Shown here: positions 32,587-40,674 of the stretch, piece after piece
Numbering within the stretch: the stretch's first letter is position 1
Layout: the number at the start of each line of letters is the position of its first letter
Assembly: GCF_014650875.1 (NCBI RefSeq)
Contig: NZ_BMVU01000014.1
Location: 1 to 64,000 of the forward strand
Direction of reading: 5' to 3'
Length of the DNA: 64,000 nt
From: Streptomyces minutiscleroticus
GTDB taxonomy: Bacteria; Actinomycetota; Actinomycetes; Streptomycetales; Streptomycetaceae
Made by a program: the position numbers and the translations under genes
Notes under the pieces: generated by a model
What the model was told of the DNA's origin: nothing
Database searches by the model: none
What the model saw: the letters and a program-made list of their open reading frames with translations, nothing else

Positions 32587-32817
32587 TCAGCGTTCCTCTG
32601 AAGGGATTCGGCCCTCGTCGAGGTCGCGCGTGAACCGCTCCAGACGCCTGGTCGCACCGGCGAGATCGTGCTTGGCCGCGGCCGTAATGACCAGCAGCTT
32701 CCGGGTCAGCGCCATCCGTACGCCCTCCGGGACTTGCAGTGCGCGCACCTTTCTGTGCGCTTCCTTGAGCTGGGACGCGACCACCGCGTAGAGCTCGAGT
32801 TGGCCATCGCGTTCCAT
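32587..32817 (-). CDS. Small conserved hypothetical protein
   Basis: The 76-aa, mostly helical, basic protein reads MERDGQLELYAVVASQLKEAHRKVRALQVPEGVRMALTRKLLVITAAAKHDLAGATRRLERFTRDL. It has no signal peptide or membrane helix. I do not recognise a domain; the helical, charged pattern would suit a small nucleic-acid- or protein-binding factor. ATG 32817 has no good ribosome site, which leaves the start open; a longer form would add Arg-rich residues. It lies between hupS and leuD on the same strand. Confidence 0.7.
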   Translation of the reverse strand: MERDGQLELYAVVASQLKEAHRKVRALQVPEGVRMALTRKLLVITAAAKHDLAGATRRLERFTRDLDEGRIPSEER

Positions 32818-33005
32818 GCACAGATTGTGCCATCTGGGGCGAGTTGTCGCCTGCGCAGGGGGCAACTGCCGCCTCGCGCAAGCCCGTCGCACCCGTGCGG
32901 GGACCGCCGCGCCACCGGATGGCTACCCATACAAGCGTCCGTCAAACAAGGGCAGTTGAGGCCATTTTCGATGGCGCTCCGGCCGGTCCGGGAGCGCACA
33001 CGGAA

Positions 33006-33035
33006 GTACCCCCAACCGTCCACGATTGGGGGTAC
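33006..33035 (-). terminator. Terminator of leuCD
   Basis: GTACCCCCAA (33006-33015) and TTGGGGGTAC (33026-33035) form a perfect 10-bp stem with a 10-nt loop, 40 bp after the leuD stop. Confidence 0.75.
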
Positions 33036-33074
33036 CGGAGCCTGTCGCGCGTGGCTGGAATCAGCCCGTGGTGC

Positions 33075-33668
33075 TCAGACCTGGAGGGTCCGCGGCTTGT
33101 AGGAGGGGCGCTTCGCCTCGTACGCGGCGATGTCCTGCTCGTTCTGCAGCGTGATGCTGATGTCGTCGAGGCCGTTCAGCAGCCGCCAGCGGGAGTTCTC
33201 GTCCAGCTCGAAGGAGGCGGTGACGCCCTCGGCGCGCACCTCGCGGGACTGGAGGTCGACGGTGATCTCCGCCTGCGGGTCCTTCTCGACGATCTCCCAC
33301 AGGGCGTCCACGACCTGCTGGTCGAGGACCACGGTGAGCAGGCCGTTCTTCAACGAGTTGCCACGGAAGATATCGGCGAACCGGGACGAGATCACGGTCT
33401 TGAAGCCGTAGTTCTGCAGCGCCCAGACGGCGTGCTCGCGCGAGGAGCCGGTGCCGAAGTCCGGGCCCGCGACCAGCACGGTCGCACCCTGGCGCTCGGG
33501 CCGGTTGAGCACGAACTCCGGGTCCTTGCGCCAGGCCTCGAACAGCCCGTCCTCGAAGCCGTCCCGGGTCACCTTCTTGAGCCAGTGGGCGGGGATGATC
33601 TGGTCGGTGTCGACATTGCTGCGGCGCAGCGGGACGGCCCGGCCGGTGTGCGTGGTGAATGCTTCCAT
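33075..33668 (-). CDS. leuD: 3-isopropylmalate dehydratase small subunit
   Basis: LeuD is the small (swivel-domain) subunit of isopropylmalate isomerase in leucine synthesis. The 197-aa protein begins MEAFTTHTGRAVPLRRSNVDTDQIIPAHWLKKV and has the substrate-binding GPDFGTGSSREHAVWAL motif. The TGPHA-type start (HTGRAVPL) and length fit bacterial LeuD. It begins 6 bp after the leuC stop and shares its transcript. Confidence 0.97.
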   Translation of the reverse strand: MEAFTTHTGRAVPLRRSNVDTDQIIPAHWLKKVTRDGFEDGLFEAWRKDPEFVLNRPERQGATVLVAGPDFGTGSSREHAVWALQNYGFKTVISSRFADIFRGNSLKNGLLTVVLDQQVVDALWEIVEKDPQAEITVDLQSREVRAEGVTASFELDENSRWRLLNGLDDISITLQNEQDIAAYEAKRPSYKPRTLQV

Positions 33669-33674
33669 GACGTC

Positions 33675-35099
33675 TCAGACTCCAGCGGGCGTACGGGCGT
33701 CGGTCAGGTCGGCGGGCGAGGCCAGGTGGCCCAGCACGGCGGTGGCGGCGGCCACCTGCGGGGAGACGAGGTGGGTGCGGCCGCCCTTGCCCTGCCGCCC
33801 CTCGAAGTTGCGGTTGGAGGTGGAGGCGGAGCGCTCGCCCGGGGCCAGCTGGTCGGGGTTCATGCCCAGGCACATCGAGCACCCCGCGTGCCGCCATTCG
33901 GCGCCGGCCTCCTTGAAGACCACGTCCAGGCCCTCGGAGACGGCCTGCAGGCCCACGCGCGCGGAGCCCGGCACGACGAGCATGCGCACGCCGTCGGCGA
34001 CCTTGCGGTTCCTCAGGACCTGGGCGGCGGCCCGCAGGTCCTCGATGCGGCCGTTGGTGCAGGAGCCCACGAAGACGGTGTCCACGGCGATCTCGCGCAG
34101 CGGCTGGCCGGCGGCCAGGCCCATGTACTCCAGCGCCTTCTCGGCGGCCAGGCGCTCCGAGGCGTCCTCGAAGGAGGCCGGGTCGGGCACCGCGCTCGAA
34201 AGCGGCGCGCCCTGGCCCGGGTTGGTGCCCCAGGTGACGAACGGGGAGAGGGCGGCGGCGTCGATGACGACCTCGGCGTCGAAGACCGCGTCGTCGTCGG
34301 TGCGCAGCGTCCTCCAGTACTCGACCGCGGCGTCCCAGTCGGCGCCCTCGGGGGCGTGCGGGCGGCCCTTGAGGTAGGCGAAGGTGGTCTCGTCGGGGGC
34401 GATCATGCCCGCGCGGGCGCCGGCCTCGATCGACATGTTGCAGATGGTCATGCGGGCCTCCATCGAGAGCTTCTCGATGGCCGGGCCGCGGTACTCCAGG
34501 ACGTAGCCCTGGCCGCCGCCGGTGCCGATCTTCGCGATGATCGCCAGGATCAGGTCCTTGGCGGTGACGCCCTCGGGCAGCTCGCCGTCGACGGTGATGG
34601 CCATCGTCTTCGGGCGGGCCATCGGCAGCGTCTGGGTGGCCAGCACGTGCTCCACCTGGGAGGTGCCGATACCGAATGCCAGGGCGCCGAAGGCGCCGTG
34701 GGTGGAGGTGTGCGAGTCGCCGCAGACCACGGTGGTGCCCGGCTGGGTCAGGCCCAGCTGCGGTCCCACCACGTGGACGACGCCCTGCTCGACGTCGCCG
34801 AGCGGGTGCAGGCGCACGCCGAACTCCGCGCAGTTCTTGCGCAGCGTCTCCAGCTGGACGCGCGAGACCGGGTCGGCGATCGGCTTGTCGATGTCGAGGG
34901 TGGGGGTGTTGTGGTCCTCGGTGGCGATGGTGAGGTCGAGCCGGCGCACCGTGCGGCCGTTCTGCCGCAGGCCGTCGAAGGCCTGGGGGCTGGTCACCTC
35001 GTGCAGCAGGTGCAGATCGATGAAGAGAAGGTCGGGCTCGCCCTCCGCGCGCCGGACGACGTGGTCGTCCCAGACCTTCTCCGCGAGTGTCCTACCCAT
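33675..35099 (-). CDS. leuC: 3-isopropylmalate dehydratase large subunit
   Basis: LeuC is the aconitase-type large subunit carrying a [4Fe-4S] cluster; with LeuD it isomerises 2- to 3-isopropylmalate. The 474-aa protein has MGRTLAEKVWDDHVV, VVCGDSHTSTHGAFGALAFGIGTSQVEHVLATQ, and the cluster cysteines in FVGSCTNGRIEDL and GCSMCLGMNPDQL. ATG 35099 has GGAGG at 7 nt. It is divergent from ndgR across a 191-bp region with two inverted repeats, consistent with the known control of leuCD by NdgR. Confidence 0.97.
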   Translation of the reverse strand: MGRTLAEKVWDDHVVRRAEGEPDLLFIDLHLLHEVTSPQAFDGLRQNGRTVRRLDLTIATEDHNTPTLDIDKPIADPVSRVQLETLRKNCAEFGVRLHPLGDVEQGVVHVVGPQLGLTQPGTTVVCGDSHTSTHGAFGALAFGIGTSQVEHVLATQTLPMARPKTMAITVDGELPEGVTAKDLILAIIAKIGTGGGQGYVLEYRGPAIEKLSMEARMTICNMSIEAGARAGMIAPDETTFAYLKGRPHAPEGADWDAAVEYWRTLRTDDDAVFDAEVVIDAAALSPFVTWGTNPGQGAPLSSAVPDPASFEDASERLAAEKALEYMGLAAGQPLREIAVDTVFVGSCTNGRIEDLRAAAQVLRNRKVADGVRMLVVPGSARVGLQAVSEGLDVVFKEAGAEWRHAGCSMCLGMNPDQLAPGERSASTSNRNFEGRQGKGGRTHLVSPQVAAATAVLGHLASPADLTDARTPAGV

Positions 35100-35232
35100 C
35101 GCTTTCCCTCCGACCGGCCCCGTACGGCGCCGGCCCAACTAGAGATGTCGAAGACGGCGTCGCCCGTACCCCTCGTCATGGGGCGCCCGCCGAAGGGCCC
35201 GTCGGTCCACGGGCCGCTGTCCGTACAGAGTG

Positions 35233-35277
35233 GCAAGTTCCACGGAAAATTGAACTTGCGTTTCACAGAGTGAGACG
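35233..35277. promoter_or_regulatory. Candidate NdgR operator in the leuC-ndgR intergenic region
   Basis: Two adjacent dyads share one base. GCAAGTTC (35233-35240) and GAACTTGC (35252-35259) are perfect over 8 bp with an 11-bp spacer. CGTTTCAC (35259-35266) and GTGAGACG (35270-35277) match at 7 of 8 with a 3-bp spacer. NdgR is an IclR-type repressor/activator reported to bind the leuC promoter in Streptomyces; which dyad is the site is not known from this sequence. Confidence 0.55.
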
Positions 35278-35290
35278 CGAGTATCGTTGC

Positions 35291-36007
35291 ATGGACAACA
35301 GTAGCGGCGTCGGCGTTCTGGACAAGGCAGCCCTTGTCCTGAGCGCACTGGAGTCCGGTCCGGCCACCCTCGCGGGCCTGGTCGCGGCGACCGGACTGGC
35401 ACGACCCACGGCCCATCGGCTGGCCGTGGCCTTGGAACACCACCGCATGGTGGCGCGCGACATGCAGGGCCGGTTCATCCTCGGCCCGCGCCTGGCCGAG
35501 CTGGCCGCCGCGGCGGGCGAGGACCGCCTGCTGGCGACGGCGGGCCCGGTCCTCACCCACCTGCGCGACGTGACGGGCGAGAGCGCGCAGCTCTACCGCC
35601 GCCAGGGCGACATGCGCATCTGCGTCGCCGCCGCGGAGCGCCTGTCGGGCCTGCGGGACACGGTGCCGGTGGGCTCCACCCTCACGATGAAGGCCGGTTC
35701 CTCGGCCCAGATCCTGATGGCCTGGGAGGAGCCGGAGCGGCTGCACCGCGGCCTGCAGGGCGCCCGCTTCACGGCGACCGCGCTGTCGGGCGTGCGGCGC
35801 CGGGGCTGGGCCCAGTCCATCGGCGAGCGCGAGCCGGGCGTGGCGTCCGTCTCCGCGCCCGTGCGGGGCCCGTCGAACCGCGTGGTCGCGGCCGTCTCGG
35901 TCTCCGGACCGATCGAGCGCCTGACCCGCCACCCGGGCCGGATGCACGCCCAGGCGGTCATCGACGCCGCCGCCCGCCTCTCCGAGGCCCTGCGCCGCAC
36001 GGGCTGA
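35291..36007 (+). CDS. ndgR: IclR-family regulator NdgR
   Basis: The 238-aa regulator of amino-acid metabolism and quorum-sensing-related traits has an N-terminal winged HTH (~8-65: LDKAALVLSALESGPATLAGLVAATGLARPTAHRLAVALE) and an IclR effector domain (~80-238). The length equals that of the Streptomyces NdgR proteins. In the genus NdgR controls leucine, methionine/cysteine and phosphate-linked genes and represses or activates leuCD. ATG 35291 is 13 bp past the second dyad, so NdgR probably regulates itself. It is divergent from leuC. Confidence 0.93.
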   Translation: MDNSSGVGVLDKAALVLSALESGPATLAGLVAATGLARPTAHRLAVALEHHRMVARDMQGRFILGPRLAELAAAAGEDRLLATAGPVLTHLRDVTGESAQLYRRQGDMRICVAAAERLSGLRDTVPVGSTLTMKAGSSAQILMAWEEPERLHRGLQGARFTATALSGVRRRGWAQSIGEREPGVASVSAPVRGPSNRVVAAVSVSGPIERLTRHPGRMHAQAVIDAAARLSEALRRTG

Positions 36008-36107
36008 CGCCCCGGCCGCACACCACCACCCGCACCCGCACTCCCCCGTACGCCTCCGGGAGGGCCCGCCTCAACGCCGCGGCGGCCCCTCCCGGCAGAG
36101 TCCGGCG

Positions 36108-36135
36108 GAGGGCGGACCCGCTGCGGGCCGCCCTC
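36108..36135. terminator. Hairpin between ndgR and the DUF4188 gene
   Basis: GAGGGCGG (36108-36115) plus CCCGC (36117-36121) pair with GCGGG (36123-36127) and CGCCCTC (36129-36135) with a small internal mismatch. The flanking genes converge here. Confidence 0.55.
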
Positions 36136-36144
36136 GGGCCCGCT

Positions 36145-36630
36145 TCAGGAGTCCCTGAGCCGCTCGGCCGCCCGGTCGCCCCGCCGGCCGACGGGGACGA
36201 CCCCGGTGGCCCCGCCCAGCCCCGACGCGGGCATGTTCACGTAGACCGACTCGTGCGATCCGGCCGGCACGACGTACGTCTCGTGCCAGAAGCCGACCTT
36301 CCCCCTCCCCTCGCGCAGCCGCCGGTTGAAGGCCGCCCACGCCGGGCGGTGCTCCTTGTCCCGCGCGCTCGCGTAGGCGAGGAGCTTCTCCTGCGACTCC
36401 CAGTACTGCACCAGGTGGACCTCCCGCGCTCCGCCCAGCAGGGTCCTGCACCCGAGCAGGCCGCTGTCCCGGTCGCGCGTGAGCTCCTCGACCATCGGCC
36501 CCATGGCTCTGGCCACCGGCCACCAACTGCGCACCGCGGCGAAGCTGTTGATCCGCATCCCGATGAGGAAGACGACCACTCCCTCCTCGCTCGCGGCGGT
36601 CGTACGCCCCTGGATCGGCCTGCTCCCCAT
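36145..36630 (-). CDS. DUF4188 family protein (putative heme-degrading-type monooxygenase fold)
   Basis: The 161-aa protein has a DUF4188 domain, VVVFLIGMRINSFAAVRSWWPVARAMGPMVEEL, then LLGGAREVHLVQYWESQEKLLAYAS and the VGFWHETYVVPAGSHESVYVNMP tail. The fold is that of dimeric alpha/beta-barrel proteins; DUF4188 members are often annotated as monooxygenases without biochemical proof. ATG 36630 follows GGGGGACGGCC. A perfect 19-bp palindrome lies 35 bp upstream (36665-36683), so the gene is probably repressed by a TetR- or MarR-like factor not encoded here. Confidence 0.8.
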   Translation of the reverse strand: MGSRPIQGRTTAASEEGVVVFLIGMRINSFAAVRSWWPVARAMGPMVEELTRDRDSGLLGCRTLLGGAREVHLVQYWESQEKLLAYASARDKEHRPAWAAFNRRLREGRGKVGFWHETYVVPAGSHESVYVNMPASGLGGATGVVPVGRRGDRAAERLRDS

Positions 36631-36664
36631 GGCCGTCCCCCATTCCGTGATCCTCGCCCCATGT

Positions 36665-36683
36665 TGGATAGTTCCACTATCCA
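36665..36683. promoter_or_regulatory. Operator-like palindrome upstream of the DUF4188 gene
   Basis: TGGATAGT (36665-36672) and ACTATCCA (36676-36683) are perfectly symmetric around TCC. It lies 35-53 bp upstream of ATG 36630, and such GGATAGT-N3-ACTATCC dyads are typical TetR/MarR-class operators. Confidence 0.6.
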
Positions 36684-36808
36684 TGATGGGACGGCGGCGC
36701 TCCCCGAGCAAGACCGCGACAGGGAGGAGGAGGGCGGGACGGAGCGGGCCCGAGTGCGACGAGGAGCCGCACCGGCGGTCCGGCGGGGGCGGGACGGCCA
36801 CGGACAGC

Positions 36809-36842
36809 AGGAAGGGCCCCTCCCGAGGGAGGGGCCCTTCCT
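36809..36842 (-). terminator. Terminator of the tRNA cluster
   Basis: A perfect 16-bp stem, AGGAAGGGCCCCTCCC (36809-36824) with its complement (36827-36842), stands 6 bp after the last tRNA gene. Confidence 0.75.
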
Positions 36843-36848
36843 GTGCTG

Positions 36849-36921
36849 TACCCCCGACCGGATTCGAACCGGCGCTACCGCCTTGAGAGGGCGGCGTGCT
36901 AGGCCGCTACACAACGGGGGC
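36849..36921 (-). tRNA. tRNA-Glu (CTC)
   Basis: A 73-nt cloverleaf. Acceptor GCCCCCG pairs with CGGGGGT (a G1-T72 wobble), anticodon stem GCCGCC/GGCGGT around loop CTCTCAA, and the T arm holds GGTTCGAATCC. Anticodon CTC reads GAG. No 3' CCA is encoded. It is the last gene of a minus-strand cluster. Confidence 0.95.
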
Positions 36922-36964
36922 GAGGATCTTGCACGCGTCTGATATACAACGCCGCAGATCCGAG

Positions 36965-37036
36965 CTGGTCTACCAGGACTCGAACCTAGACTAACTGAAC
37001 CAGAATCAGTCGTGCTGCCAATTACACCATAGACCA
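36965..37036 (-). tRNA. tRNA-Gln (CTG)
   Basis: A 72-nt cloverleaf with acceptor TGGTCTA/TAGACCA, anticodon loop TTCTGGT (CTG, reading CAG), and T arm GGTTCGAGTCC. No CCA is encoded. Confidence 0.95.
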
Positions 37037-37056
37037 ATGTGGTTTAGACCAGTTTG

Positions 37057-37129
37057 TACCCCCGACCGGATTCGAACCGGCGCTACCGCCTTGAGAGGGC
37101 GGCGTGCTAGGCCGCTACACAACGGGGGC
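37057..37129 (-). tRNA. tRNA-Glu (CTC)
   Basis: A 73-nt sequence identical to the tRNA-Glu at 36849-36921, including the anticodon arm with loop CTCTCAA. Confidence 0.95.
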
Positions 37130-37191
37130 CCTAGCGATCCTGCATCGAGATCGGCGGGAGCTACCCGAACCGCCCTCGCGGGAAGGATCTG

Positions 37192-37264
37192 TACCCCCGA
37201 CCGGATTCGAACCGGCGCTACTGCCTTGAGAGGGCAGCGTGCTAGGCCGCTACACAACGGGGGC
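37192..37264 (-). tRNA. tRNA-Glu (CTC), variant anticodon stem
   Basis: A 73-nt copy like the two other Glu genes, except that the anticodon stem is CTGCC/GGCAG instead of CCGCC/GGCGG, a compensated base-pair change (C-G to T-A). Confidence 0.95.
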
Positions 37265-37304
37265 TTTGCAGAGAGGACTCTGCGGTGCAGATGAGCTCTG
37301 CGAG

Positions 37305-37376
37305 CTGGCCTACCTGGACTCGAACCAAGACTAACTGAACCAGAATCAGTCGTGCTGCCAATTACACCATAGGCCA
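37305..37376 (-). tRNA. tRNA-Gln (CTG)
   Basis: A 72-nt sequence close to the tRNA-Gln at 36965-37036, with compensated acceptor change TGGCCTA/TAGGCCA and a slightly different T stem. It is the first gene of the cluster as transcribed. Confidence 0.95.
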
Positions 37377-37462
37377 TCGGGACTCAACCCTCGGTGAGGG
37401 TCTTGTTCCGCTGCGCTTCCCTGCCGGACCTCTCGGCCCTCTCGGGCGGCGCAGGAAGAACA

Positions 37463-38224
37463 TTACCCGAAGGTGGACGGCGCTCCAAAACGGGTATCGG
37501 CCCGGAGCAGTGCGGGCAGTTCGGCCAGCGAGGCGATGCGGTGCGGCACGGCGGGGCCCCGCCTCCCCTCCGGCCCCCGCCGAGCGGCGCCGGCGGGGGC
37601 CGCCGCGCCCGCGCGGTCGATCCAGACGGAGAAGAGCCCGGCGTCGGCGGCCCCCTGTCCGTCGATCGACGGGTGGTCCCCGACGTAGGCGACCTGGTGG
37701 GCGGGGAGTCCCAGGGCCTCGCAGGCCGCGTGGAAGGCCTCGGCGGCCGGCTTGTGGACGCCGAGCTCGGCGGCGCACAGCACGGCCTCGAAGCGGTCCC
37801 GCACGCCCAGGATCCGCAGTTTGCGGTCCTGGTTGCGCAGGGTGGAATTGGACAGGACCGCGTGCCGGTGGGTGCCCGCGAGGGTGTCCAGAACCGGCAG
37901 TACGTCGGGGAAGAGCGCCCAGGCGGCCTCGTAGTGCCCGATGTACCGGTCGAACCAGGCGTCGGCCTGCGCGTCGGTCAGCGTCTCGCCGGTGAAGACC
38001 CGGACCCGGTCGCGGCGCTGCCCCTCCCAGTCGGTCTCGCCCGCCGAGAACCGCAGCCACTGCTGCTCGGTGATCTCCCGCCAGCGCACGAGGGCCTGCT
38101 CGGCGGAGGCGTATCCGTCCAGCAGGCCCTCGGCGGCCAGGTGCTCGCGCAGACCGGCCCGGTCGGCGGTGGTGTAGTCGAAGAGGGTGTCGTCGATGTC
38201 CCAGACCACGGCTCTGATCGTCAC
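37463..38224 (-). CDS. HAD-superfamily hydrolase (phosphatase)
   Basis: The 253-aa HAD phosphatase has motif I AVVWDIDDTLFDYT (nucleophile and acid Asp), a helical C1 cap (~20-105), motif II AVLSNST, motif III Lys in GVHKPAAEAF, and motif IV YVGDHPSIDGQGAADAGL. This is the pattern of small-metabolite phosphatases such as YjjG or phosphoglycolate-type enzymes; the substrate is unknown. GTG 38224 gives a standard N-terminus; a longer start 7 codons upstream is possible. It follows the secreted protein gene on the same strand after 39 bp. Confidence 0.88.
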   Translation of the reverse strand: MTIRAVVWDIDDTLFDYTTADRAGLREHLAAEGLLDGYASAEQALVRWREITEQQWLRFSAGETDWEGQRRDRVRVFTGETLTDAQADAWFDRYIGHYEAAWALFPDVLPVLDTLAGTHRHAVLSNSTLRNQDRKLRILGVRDRFEAVLCAAELGVHKPAAEAFHAACEALGLPAHQVAYVGDHPSIDGQGAADAGLFSVWIDRAGAAAPAGAARRGPEGRRGPAVPHRIASLAELPALLRADTRFGAPSTFG

Positions 38225-38263
38225 GGTCCGACGGTACCGCCGCACCGGGCGGGGCCGGGAGGG

Positions 38264-40510
38264 TCAGCTCACCGTGGTCGTGCCCGTGAGCAGGAGGCCG
38301 GGCCCCTGCCCGTCGCGGGGCTCGGCGGTCAGCCGCCAGGTGTAGGTGTCGCGCGGGGCCCGGCCGCCCGCGGTGGTCGTGCCGTCCCAGGAAGGGCGGA
38401 CCGCGGCGGCGGTGGAGGCGCCGGTGAGGGTGCGCACGACGGTTCCGTCCGTGCCGGTCAGCCGCAGCGTCCACGTCGAGGGCTTGTTGAGCTGCCACAC
38501 CGGTTGCCAGGGCTGCGCGGCCGTGGGACCGGGCACGGCGTCCGTCCGGGCCTCCATCTGCGCCAGCGGCGAGGTGGGGACGCCGGCGGTGACGATCGCC
38601 ACCCGTCCCCCGTCGCCCCGGTAGGCGAGGTTGCCGCCGAAGCGGTCGACGGTCCAGCGGCCGGTGTCGCCGCCGGTGTCCTGGTCGTGGGCGGGCAGTA
38701 CGGCCGCGGTGCGGGTGACCGCCGCGCCCGTGTGGAAGTCCGTGAGCAGCAGCTCGTGGGTGGCGCGGTTCTCGCGCACCAGGTAGCCGTCGGCGAGGCG
38801 GGCCCGGCCGGCCGGGACCTCGACGGCGCGGCCGGTGGCGCGGTCGTACACCCCGGCGGGTCCGTCCGCGCCGCAGGTCCAGTACAGCCAGGCGTTCACG
38901 GCCTGGAGCTCACTGGGGACGCAGGGCGCGCCGGTGTCCACGGTGGCGACGTTCCTCTTCGCCTTGAGGTCGTGGGCGACGACGCTGCCCGGGGCGGTGC
39001 CGGGGGTCCACAGGCGCTGGCCCCAGACCGCGGCGGCGGTGCGGGTGCGGTTGAGGACGATCGTGCCGCCGGTGCCGTCCGGGAGGTCGCCGACCTTCTG
39101 CACGCCCGGGGTGCCGCCGTTGTACAGCACGTAGCGGCCGGTGCCGGTGCCGATGCGGCCGCCGGCGTCGCCCGTGGCCGCGTAGGCGTAGGCGTTCGGC
39201 TTCCGCCCGCCGGCGTGGAGGGACTCCTCGCCGGCGGCGTCGGTGGACAGATAGGCGAAGCCGCCGTCGCCGAGGGCCTCGAACTGCGGGCAGGCCGCGT
39301 CGCCCGCCAGGCACGGCGAGACGTTCACCGGCCGGGCGCGGACCGTCTGGGGCCCCGCGGGCCGGCCGGCCGGGTCGAGCGGGACGGCGTGCACCGCGTC
39401 GTTGCCCCCGACATCGGTGACGTTGCCGTACATCAGCAGCTCGCCGCCGGCCATCATCAGGCCCCGGATCGCGCCCCGGCCCGCGGGCACGGTGAACACC
39501 TCGGCGGCGGCGGTGCCGCCGTCCTCGGCGGGCGTGATCCGGTGCACGTGCCAGTCCGCGCTCGACGGTCCCGCCGTGGCGAGCGCGCCGCCGTCCGGGG
39601 TCGGCGCGAAGGCGCCGTACGAGGACTTCAGGACGGTGCTCCGCGCGCCGGTGGCGAGGGAGACGGCCACCAGGTCGGGGGGTCCGTTGAAGACGGGCTC
39701 ACCGGGGTCGGCGGAGAAGAGCAGCTGGTCGCCGACCACGGCCTGGGGCACGTGGCCGCCGTGGGACGGTGCGGCGACGGGCTCCGTGCCGGGCGCGGAG
39801 TCCACGCGGACGGCGCTGCCGCCGGCGACCAGCCAGCGGTCGTTGAAGACGATCCTCGGGGTGGCGGCGAGGCCCGTGACATACGGGCGGAAGACGCCGT
39901 CGGCGAGGTCGACGAGCCCCACCGAGGTCGCGCCGCCGAGCGTGTGGACCACGGCCAGCCGGCGGACGGAACCGCCCGTAACGTACGCGCCGGTGGGCTC
40001 GGCTCCGGCCGGCAGCCCGGTGACCGGCAGGTCCGTGGTGGTGCCGTCGGCGGCGGCGCGCAGGACGTGCAGCGCGCCGGGCGTGCCCGTCTCCTCGGTG
40101 AGCACGCTCCAGCCGGACGCGGCCCGGTAGGTCTGGCCCTCGGGAACGGTGACGGTCGCGGTGGCCCCGGTGGAGCGGTGCTCCTGCCGGACGGTCGTGG
40201 CCGTGGGGCGGGTGGTGACGACGTCCGTGCCGGTGGCCGGGTCGTCGGGGCCCGCGTGCGGCGGCGGGACGGCTCCCGGGAAGTCCGCCCAGTGGGTGGC
40301 GGTCGAGCCGCTGCCCGGCAGCCAGTACCGGAACCCGGACGCCCCCGCCCACGCGTACCGGATCTCGCTCGGTGCGGACAGGTTCAGCTGGACCGTGGCG
40401 GCCGGCTCGTCTGCGGCCGGCGCGGCCTGCGCCGGACCGGCGGGCACGGCGCACGACAGGACCACGGCGCCGCCGAGGGCCGCCGCGGCGAGTCTTCGTG
40501 AACGGATCAC
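38264..40510 (-). CDS. Large secreted protein with C-terminal FlgD-like Ig domain
   Basis: The 748-aa exported protein has a signal peptide at 1-31 (RSRRLAAAALGGAVVLSCAVPAGPAQA, cleavage after AQA). Most of the chain (~60-650) is built of short beta-strand blocks such as AVVGDQLLFSADPGEP and RYVLYNGGTPGVQKVGDLP, compatible with a beta-propeller. The last ~85 residues form a FlgD/Ig-like domain (WTLRLTGTDGTVVRTLTG, RDTYTWRLTAEP). Such Streptomyces proteins are often annotated as FlgD Ig-like domain-containing. No catalytic motif is visible; adhesion or substrate binding is a guess. GTG 40510 follows GGAGGG. Confidence 0.75.
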   Translation of the reverse strand: MIRSRRLAAAALGGAVVLSCAVPAGPAQAAPAADEPAATVQLNLSAPSEIRYAWAGASGFRYWLPGSGSTATHWADFPGAVPPPHAGPDDPATGTDVVTTRPTATTVRQEHRSTGATATVTVPEGQTYRAASGWSVLTEETGTPGALHVLRAAADGTTTDLPVTGLPAGAEPTGAYVTGGSVRRLAVVHTLGGATSVGLVDLADGVFRPYVTGLAATPRIVFNDRWLVAGGSAVRVDSAPGTEPVAAPSHGGHVPQAVVGDQLLFSADPGEPVFNGPPDLVAVSLATGARSTVLKSSYGAFAPTPDGGALATAGPSSADWHVHRITPAEDGGTAAAEVFTVPAGRGAIRGLMMAGGELLMYGNVTDVGGNDAVHAVPLDPAGRPAGPQTVRARPVNVSPCLAGDAACPQFEALGDGGFAYLSTDAAGEESLHAGGRKPNAYAYAATGDAGGRIGTGTGRYVLYNGGTPGVQKVGDLPDGTGGTIVLNRTRTAAAVWGQRLWTPGTAPGSVVAHDLKAKRNVATVDTGAPCVPSELQAVNAWLYWTCGADGPAGVYDRATGRAVEVPAGRARLADGYLVRENRATHELLLTDFHTGAAVTRTAAVLPAHDQDTGGDTGRWTVDRFGGNLAYRGDGGRVAIVTAGVPTSPLAQMEARTDAVPGPTAAQPWQPVWQLNKPSTWTLRLTGTDGTVVRTLTGASTAAAVRPSWDGTTTAGGRAPRDTYTWRLTAEPRDGQGPGLLLTGTTTVS

Positions 40511-40634
40511 GTTTCCCTCCCCTGGAACACGGTGAACACGCGCCTCGTGGGCGTGCGGGCTCATCCAACGGGTGTCCGGGGAGCGCGGGGCGGCCGGAAG
40601 GCTGAACTCCGGGTGACCGCCGGGCGTACGCGAA

Positions 40635-40666
40635 GGGGGCGGTGGCCCACCACGGCCACCGCCCCC
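40635..40666 (-). terminator. Terminator of gltX
   Basis: A perfect 13-bp stem, GGGGGCGGTGGCC (40635-40647) with 40654-40666, closes a 6-nt loop. It starts 9 bp after the gltX stop. Confidence 0.75.
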
Positions 40667-40674
40667 CGTGCGCG

